The position numbers and the translations under genes are program-made. The notes under the pieces are model-generated. The model saw only the letters and a list, made by a program, of their open reading frames with translations, searched no databases and was not told where the DNA came from. Positions 58,944 through 64,000 of a DNA stretch of 64,000 nt are shown here, in pieces (the first letter of the stretch is position 1; the number at the start of each line of letters is the position of its first letter). Origin of the DNA: Paenibacillus phoenicis (GTDB lineage: Bacteria; Bacillota; Bacilli; Paenibacillales; Paenibacillaceae); the NCBI RefSeq assembly GCF_034718895.1, contig NZ_JAYERP010000001.1, positions 124,001 to 188,000 on the forward strand. Direction: 5' to 3'.

Positions 58944-61900
58944 ATGCCGAATTATACTTTTGAGGAAAATGCGTTCGTGATCGAACAGTTTGACCGGGCG
59001 AAGCCGTTCTCGAGCTTCCTCCCCGGCCTTGCCGGCTTGAAGGGGATTCCGATGTGGACGTTTTACGTCAACCGGGGGCAGGCGGTCTGCAGCTTTGGGA
59101 TCCGGGACAAAAACAGCCCGATCATGGAATTCTCCCCGGCTAGCATTACGTATCAATCGGTTGCGATGAAAGGCTTCCGGACGTTTATCAAAATCGCAGG
59201 GAAAGCGGGGATCTACGAGCCCTTCCAAAGCGCTTTCCCCGATGCGTCGGCCGTTCGCCGCATGCACATTTTGACCAATGAGCTGACGATTGAAGAAACC
59301 CATGAAGCGCAGGGGTTGCGGGTGAAGGTGAGTTATTTTCAACTCCCCAACGACGATTATGCGGCACTGGTGCGTCAAGTGGAGGTTACGAATATTTCCG
59401 GAGCGCCGGTGCAGCTGGAGATGCTGGACGGGATGCCGGAGATTCTTCCGTACGGGGTAGAGAACGCCGGCTACAAGGAAATCGGGAATCTGCTGCGCAG
59501 CTGGATGGAGGTCGACAATCTGGAGAACGGAATTCCGTTCTACCGGGTCCGCTCCAGTACCCATGATGAGGCCGAAGTCAGCGAGGTGCAAAGCGGTCAT
59601 TTCTACCTCACCTTTGGAGAGGACGGGAAGCTGCTGAAGACGATTGCCGACTTTGCGGTCATTTTCGGCGATAATACGTCGCTGGCTTATCCCGACCGCT
59701 TTGCCGAGCAGCCGCTGGCGGCCTTAACGGCGGCACCGCAGTATTGCACCAACAAGGTGCCTTGCGGATTTTCGGCATTAGCTGCCGAGCTGGCCCGCGG
59801 CGAAAGCCGCCGCATTTATACCTTAATCGGGCATATCGAAAGCGTTGAACGGTTAAATCGCAAAGCGGCCGAGATTGCCAGCCCTGCTTATGTTGCCCGC
59901 AAGCATGCGGAGGCTAGCCAGTTGACCGAGGAGCTAACCGCAGACATCGCCACGAAAACAGCCCTGCCGCTGTTTGATGCCTACTGCCGGCAGAGCTATC
60001 TGGACAATTTTCTGCGCGGCGGGTATCTGTTTATTTTCGAAAACGGCCGGGAAGGATTCGTTGTTCACTTGTATTCCCGGAAGCACGGGGATCTGGAGCG
60101 GGATTACAACTTCTTCTCGATCGCCCCGGAATTTTATTCGCAGGGCAACGGCAATTTCCGAGATGCTAACCAAAACCGGCGCAATGATGTATATTTTAAC
60201 CCGCGGGTCGGAACGTTTAATATTCGCACGTTCTTCAGCCTCATTCAGGCTGATGGCTATAATCCGCTGGGCGTGGAAGGCACCACGTTCCGGGTTCCGG
60301 CCGAACGGGCGGCGGAGCTGTCCGCTTTTCTGGAGCAGGCGGCGGCCGATCATCGGGAGGAGTTGGCCGCTTTGTGCTTGGGTTCGTTTACTCCGGGGAA
60401 ACTGATCTCGCTCGTTAACCACCGCGGCGTACGGTTGCTCGCGGAGGAGAACGAGCTGTTGACCGGTGTGCTGTCGCTCGCCGAACAGCAAATCGAAGCC
60501 TCCTTTGGGGAAGGTTACTGGACGGATCATTGGACTTATAATATGGACTTGATCGACAGTTATCTTGATATTTTCCCGGATCGCAAGGTGCAGCTGCTGT
60601 TCGGAGAACGGGAGTACACGTACTTCGACAGTCCGGCCCGCGTGCTGCCGCGCAGCGAGAAGTACGTGATCAGCGGCGGAAAGGTTCGCCAATACGGCGC
60701 ATTGGTTCACGATGAGGAGAAAATGGCCAAATTCGGTCTGACGTTAAAGAGCACCAACTGGTTAAAAACAGAACATGGCCGGGGAGAAATTTACCGGACG
60801 ACCTTGTTCGTCAAACTGCTGTCGCTGGGCCTGGTCAAGTTCGCCACCCTGGATCCGTTTGGCATGGGCGTGGAGATGGAAGCGAACAAGCCGGGATGGA
60901 ACGATGCGATGAACGGCTTGCCTGGACTGTTTGGCTCGGGCATGAGCGAAACCTTTGAGTTAAAAAGGCTGCTGAAGTTCGTTCAGGAAGTTTGTGATGA
61001 TCCTGAAGCTGCTGGCAACAACCAAGTCGTGCAAGTGCCTGAGGAAATCGCCGCGCTGCTCAGCGAAGTCGGGAAGCTGCTGGAAGCCCGCTTAGCGGGG
61101 AGCCTGGCGCCGTTTGATTATTGGGATCAGGTGACGACGGCGCGCGAGAAATACCGGGAAGCCATTCGTTTCGGGATCAGCGGGACGGAAACCTCGCTGG
61201 AGCTTCGTGCGATCGGCCAGCTGGCGGCCCGTATGCTCGAGCAAATCGAGCGCGGGATTCAAGAGGCTATCCGACTGGGCGACGGCGTGACACCGACGTA
61301 TTTCGCCTACGAGGCGGCGGAATTTGAGCCGGTGACCGATGCCCAAGGAAAGCCGATCATCAGCGGATATGGACTGCAGAAGGCGGTCGTGAAGAAATTT
61401 ACCGTTCGTCCGCTGCCGCATTTCCTGGAAGGTCCTGCTCGTTGGTTGAAGACGGTCGAGGACCGTAACGAAGCTAAGCGGACTTATGAGCAAATTCGCC
61501 GCAGCGACCTGTTCGACGACCAGCTTCAAATGTACAAAACCTCGGTCAGCCTGGATGCGGAGACCCATGAAATCGGTCGGATTCGCGCCTTTACGCCAGG
61601 CTGGCTGGAACGGGAATCGGTATTCCTGCATATGAGCTACAAGTACCTGCTGGCGCTGCTTAAGAGCGGCTTGACCGAGGAGTTCTTCACCGAGCTTCGC
61701 ACTTCGTTGATTCCGTTCCTCGATCCGGCTGTGTATGGCCGCAGCACGCTGGAGAACTCGTCCTTTATCGCAACGAGCGTGAATCCGGATCCGGATACCC
61801 ACGGCCGCGGTTATGTCGCCCGGCTTAGCGGATCAACCGCCGAGTTCCTTAGCATGTGGATGTCGATGATGGCCGGAAAACGGATCTTCCGCCTGCATGA

Positions 61901-62177
61901 AGGCAAGCTCCGGCTTGCGCTTAACCCGCACTTGCCCGGATGGCTCTTTGATGAGCAAGGCGAGGTGTCGTTCCGCTTCCTGGGCACAACGGAGGTCGTC
62001 TACCGGAACCCGCAGAAGAAGGATACCTATGGCCCGGATGCTGCAGCGATTCGCCGGTTGGTGGTTCAGAAGCACGATGGAACGGAGCTTGCGGTTGAAG
62101 GCGCCGTGATCGACGGTGAGTTAGCGGAGGAGGTCCGCAGCGGCAAGGTGCGGCGGATTGAAGCGGAGTTGGCTTAA
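58944..62177 (+). CDS. very large phosphorylase-like glycosidase (GH94/GH161-like)
   Basis: This 1077-residue cytoplasmic protein starts at ATG 58944 after GGAGGG. It has an N-terminal beta-sandwich region (residues 1-300), a helical linker, and a long helical catalytic-like part with GYWTDHWTYNMDLIDSYL from residue 524, FDSPARVLPRSEKY, TNWLKTEHGRGEIYRTTLFV around residue 604 and EMEANKPGWNDAMNGLPGLF. The layout resembles beta-glucan phosphorylases (GH94 and the ~1100-residue GH161 type), and such proteins are often named cellobiose phosphorylase. I cannot assign the family firmly. It follows the GH30 gene by 34 bp under the same LacI control. Confidence 0.6.
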   Translation: MPNYTFEENAFVIEQFDRAKPFSSFLPGLAGLKGIPMWTFYVNRGQAVCSFGIRDKNSPIMEFSPASITYQSVAMKGFRTFIKIAGKAGIYEPFQSAFPDASAVRRMHILTNELTIEETHEAQGLRVKVSYFQLPNDDYAALVRQVEVTNISGAPVQLEMLDGMPEILPYGVENAGYKEIGNLLRSWMEVDNLENGIPFYRVRSSTHDEAEVSEVQSGHFYLTFGEDGKLLKTIADFAVIFGDNTSLAYPDRFAEQPLAALTAAPQYCTNKVPCGFSALAAELARGESRRIYTLIGHIESVERLNRKAAEIASPAYVARKHAEASQLTEELTADIATKTALPLFDAYCRQSYLDNFLRGGYLFIFENGREGFVVHLYSRKHGDLERDYNFFSIAPEFYSQGNGNFRDANQNRRNDVYFNPRVGTFNIRTFFSLIQADGYNPLGVEGTTFRVPAERAAELSAFLEQAAADHREELAALCLGSFTPGKLISLVNHRGVRLLAEENELLTGVLSLAEQQIEASFGEGYWTDHWTYNMDLIDSYLDIFPDRKVQLLFGEREYTYFDSPARVLPRSEKYVISGGKVRQYGALVHDEEKMAKFGLTLKSTNWLKTEHGRGEIYRTTLFVKLLSLGLVKFATLDPFGMGVEMEANKPGWNDAMNGLPGLFGSGMSETFELKRLLKFVQEVCDDPEAAGNNQVVQVPEEIAALLSEVGKLLEARLAGSLAPFDYWDQVTTAREKYREAIRFGISGTETSLELRAIGQLAARMLEQIERGIQEAIRLGDGVTPTYFAYEAAEFEPVTDAQGKPIISGYGLQKAVVKKFTVRPLPHFLEGPARWLKTVEDRNEAKRTYEQIRRSDLFDDQLQMYKTSVSLDAETHEIGRIRAFTPGWLERESVFLHMSYKYLLALLKSGLTEEFFTELRTSLIPFLDPAVYGRSTLENSSFIATSVNPDPDTHGRGYVARLSGSTAEFLSMWMSMMAGKRIFRLHEGKLRLALNPHLPGWLFDEQGEVSFRFLGTTEVVYRNPQKKDTYGPDAAAIRRLVVQKHDGTELAVEGAVIDGELAEEVRSGKVRRIEAELA

Positions 62178-62206
62178 CAGAACGGATAACAGCGTCATGA
62201 ATAAAT

Positions 62207-62258
62207 ACTCCGGATAGGTAATGGACAGCAATGCCTGCTACCTTCCGGAGTTTTTTTA
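62207..62258 (+). terminator. terminator of the GH30 operon
   Basis: ACTCCGG and AGGTA pair with TACCT and CCGGAGT across a 15-base loop, followed by seven T. Confidence 0.88.
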
Positions 62259-62456
62259 ATAGAAAATGAAAACTATTCATAGATAAAACCACTTATCCAA
62301 GGTAAAATAACTGTGGCACGTTTCTTCTAAAAAAAATTATCACTATTTCCATAAATTGAAGGTTATTGCGAGATTTTAATCGAATGGTTTAAAGTAGCCC
62401 TACTCAGATCCTTTCGAACTGAGGCGCGTCAACCGGGTTAACACTTTATAATATCT

Positions 62457-62462
62457 CCAGAG
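62457..62462 (+). promoter_or_regulatory. -10-like box before the membrane kinase gene
   Basis: TATAAT lies 8 bases before the start of the kinase gene's AGAGGTG site. No good -35 is at the usual distance. The rest of 62259-62470 is AT-rich and shows no gene. Confidence 0.3.
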
Positions 62463-62470
62463 GTGCTCTA

Positions 62471-64000
62471 ATGAAGTCTTTGATCAAAGGATTTGTCGTC
62501 TTGTTTGTCATATTCATTGCTGCTTTTTACGGCATCATTTTTAGAAATTCGGGTGCAGCGGGCTCGGAGGTACAGCAAATCAGAAACTGGCAGGTCACTT
62601 GGACGGACCGGCTGGATCCTAATCCGAGCAAGGAATGGCTTGAGGGACTGGACGGCTGGACGAGTGTAAGCGCGGGAGAAGAGAACCCGGTGAAGCCGGA
62701 TAAGGGCATGGTTCAGTGGATCAAAATCACGCTTCCCCAAATAACGGAAAATTCCCAGGTCGTATTGATCGATAAAATATATGGTAAACACATTACGGTA
62801 AGTTTGGATGGAGCCAAAGTCTTCGAATCCCAGCGCAAATTTAACTTTAGCATCAACAGCGTGCTGGTGCCGGTGTCTTCGCACAATTCGGGTCAAACGC
62901 TGTATATCGGCGTATCCTCGACGACAAATACGATCGGGATCTTTGACCCGATTCGAATCGGAAATAACCAGGAATTGATCAAGAGCTTTGTGCGCGGCAA
63001 CATCACCGACTTAATTTTGGGCAGCACGCTGATCTTCATCGCGGTGATTATGCTGTTCTGTTCTGTTTTTCTGAAGTATGTGAATATGCCGATGTGGTTC
63101 TCGCTGTGTGCGGTCATTTTTTCCAGCGGCTTGCTTGTGCTGACGTATTCTCCGTTTGTATTTTGGCTGTTTGACTATACGACGGCGGGCAGAATACTGG
63201 TGGTGATGTTTGACCTGGCTTTGTTCATCCTGCTTCCTTCGTTTATCTTTTTCTTTGAAAAAATCTTTGGTCCCGGATATTTTGCTTTAATCCGGCGTTC
63301 GCGCAAAGTGTTTGTGGTCTTCTCCGCGCTCTGTATGCTACTGCTGTTAGCGAACGAGTTGTCCGGTAATCGCTACTATGATGTCTATAAGCTCATTACG
63401 ACTCAATTTGCAGGTTATCTGATTATTGCGCAATTTCTGATCTTGGCTGGCATTTTAACCGTTTATGTAGCGAAAGGGAACAAAGAGGCGCTGATCTTTC
63501 TGGCCGGGGTACTCTCGTTCACGCTGCTATCCGCAGGCGAATTGATTTGGTATTACTATTACGACGGATACTATAAGCTGTTTTTGTGGAAATTAGGCAT
63601 CGTTTGCTTCTTGACCTCGTTGATTATCATCTTGGGCCGAAGATTTGCGGAGAATCACCGGCAAGTCGTGGAATACTCCAAGCAGTTGGAGATGTTTAAT
63701 AACGAGCTGCAGCGTTCGGAGAAAATGGAGATCATCAGCGAATTAGCCGCTTCGGTCGCCCACGAGGTCCGCAACCCGCTGCAGGTGACCCGAGGCTTTC
63801 TGCAACTGCTCGTTGAGAAGCAGCAGAATTCGGACAAGGTGTATTTAAGCATGGCGTTGGAAGAGCTTGATCGCGCTTCGGCGATTATTACGGACTTCCT
63901 CACTTTCGCCAAGCCGGAAGGCGGCAAGGTGACGACGCTGAACGTGCTGGAAGAATTTATTCATATCGAAGGGATCCTGATTCCTCTAGCGAATTTGCAG
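62471..64000 (+). CDS. membrane sensor histidine kinase (7TM-type sensor), cut by the window edge
   Basis: The frame is open from ATG 62471 to the end of the window, 510 residues so far. An N-terminal membrane segment is followed by an external part of about 140 residues (beta-rich, WIKITLPQITENSQVVLIDK). Then about seven membrane segments run from residue 175 to 400, a coiled part and a HisKA domain with the phosphorylated His431 in VAHEVRNPLQVTRGFLQLL. The ATPase domain lies beyond the edge. The layout is that of 7TMR-DISM kinases. AGAGGTG lies 6 bases before the ATG. The ligand is unknown. Confidence 0.88.
   Translation, partial: MKSLIKGFVVLFVIFIAAFYGIIFRNSGAAGSEVQQIRNWQVTWTDRLDPNPSKEWLEGLDGWTSVSAGEENPVKPDKGMVQWIKITLPQITENSQVVLIDKIYGKHITVSLDGAKVFESQRKFNFSINSVLVPVSSHNSGQTLYIGVSSTTNTIGIFDPIRIGNNQELIKSFVRGNITDLILGSTLIFIAVIMLFCSVFLKYVNMPMWFSLCAVIFSSGLLVLTYSPFVFWLFDYTTAGRILVVMFDLALFILLPSFIFFFEKIFGPGYFALIRRSRKVFVVFSALCMLLLLANELSGNRYYDVYKLITTQFAGYLIIAQFLILAGILTVYVAKGNKEALIFLAGVLSFTLLSAGELIWYYYYDGYYKLFLWKLGIVCFLTSLIIILGRRFAENHRQVVEYSKQLEMFNNELQRSEKMEIISELAASVAHEVRNPLQVTRGFLQLLVEKQQNSDKVYLSMALEELDRASAIITDFLTFAKPEGGKVTTLNVLEEFIHIEGILIPLANLQ

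Overview
The window looks like chromosomal DNA of a spore-forming, plant- or soil-polysaccharide-degrading Firmicute, most like Paenibacillus or a close relative. The signs are moderate GC content, strong AGGAGG-type ribosome binding sites with many GTG and TTG starts, YesM/YesN-type two-component systems beside LplABC-type sugar transporters, a YaaH/SleL-type spore cortex enzyme, a GerA fragment, and Bacillus-style riboswitches with intrinsic terminators. No rRNA, tRNA or CRISPR array was seen.

Positions 1-18090 form a carbohydrate sensing and uptake region. A minus-strand permease pair (the second cut by the left edge), an AraC-type response regulator with its sensor kinase, and a large sugar-binding lipoprotein make up system 1. 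A second set (two permeases, a lipoprotein, a kinase and a regulator) leads into two alpha-galactosidase-type enzymes, so alpha-galactosides are the likely substrate. Positions 18100-24600 hold intergenic repeats, two tiny ORFs and an 1810-residue multidomain secreted subtilase on the minus strand.

Positions 24730-26645 carry a promoter, a tandem glycine riboswitch with terminator, and sdaAB-sdaAA (L-serine dehydratase). Positions 26690-30560 are disturbed: a decayed MFS drug transporter, an IS110-family element, an ArsR-type regulator, a short-chain dehydrogenase and a frameshifted unknown gene. Then come a methionine-type ABC importer (30670-33025), a LysM-GH18 spore enzyme (33136-34422), and an FMN riboswitch controlling a DMT/EamA permease that is probably a flavin transporter (34530-35836). 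A GGDEF fragment and an IS91-type element with a small zinc-ribbon ORF lie before a xylan locus: GH52 beta-xylosidase, a divergent AraC regulator and a scrambled esterase (38024-42024).

Positions 42090-44020 contain dispersed and tandem intergenic repeats around an IS1595-like element. They are followed by a polar amino-acid ABC importer (44042-46336), three abutting gene fragments (46416-47238) and a HAD phosphatase. A third kinase/regulator pair sits with a sugar-binding lipoprotein that has no permeases next to it (48222-52245). The rest holds an AEC carrier, a GNAT acetyltransferase, a split ThrE-type exporter, a second GGDEF fragment, a LacI regulator with a GH30 enzyme and a very large phosphorylase-like protein (56400-62177), and a membrane histidine kinase cut by the right edge. 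Roughly, the window is sugar-responsive catabolic modules separated by hot spots of insertion and gene decay.
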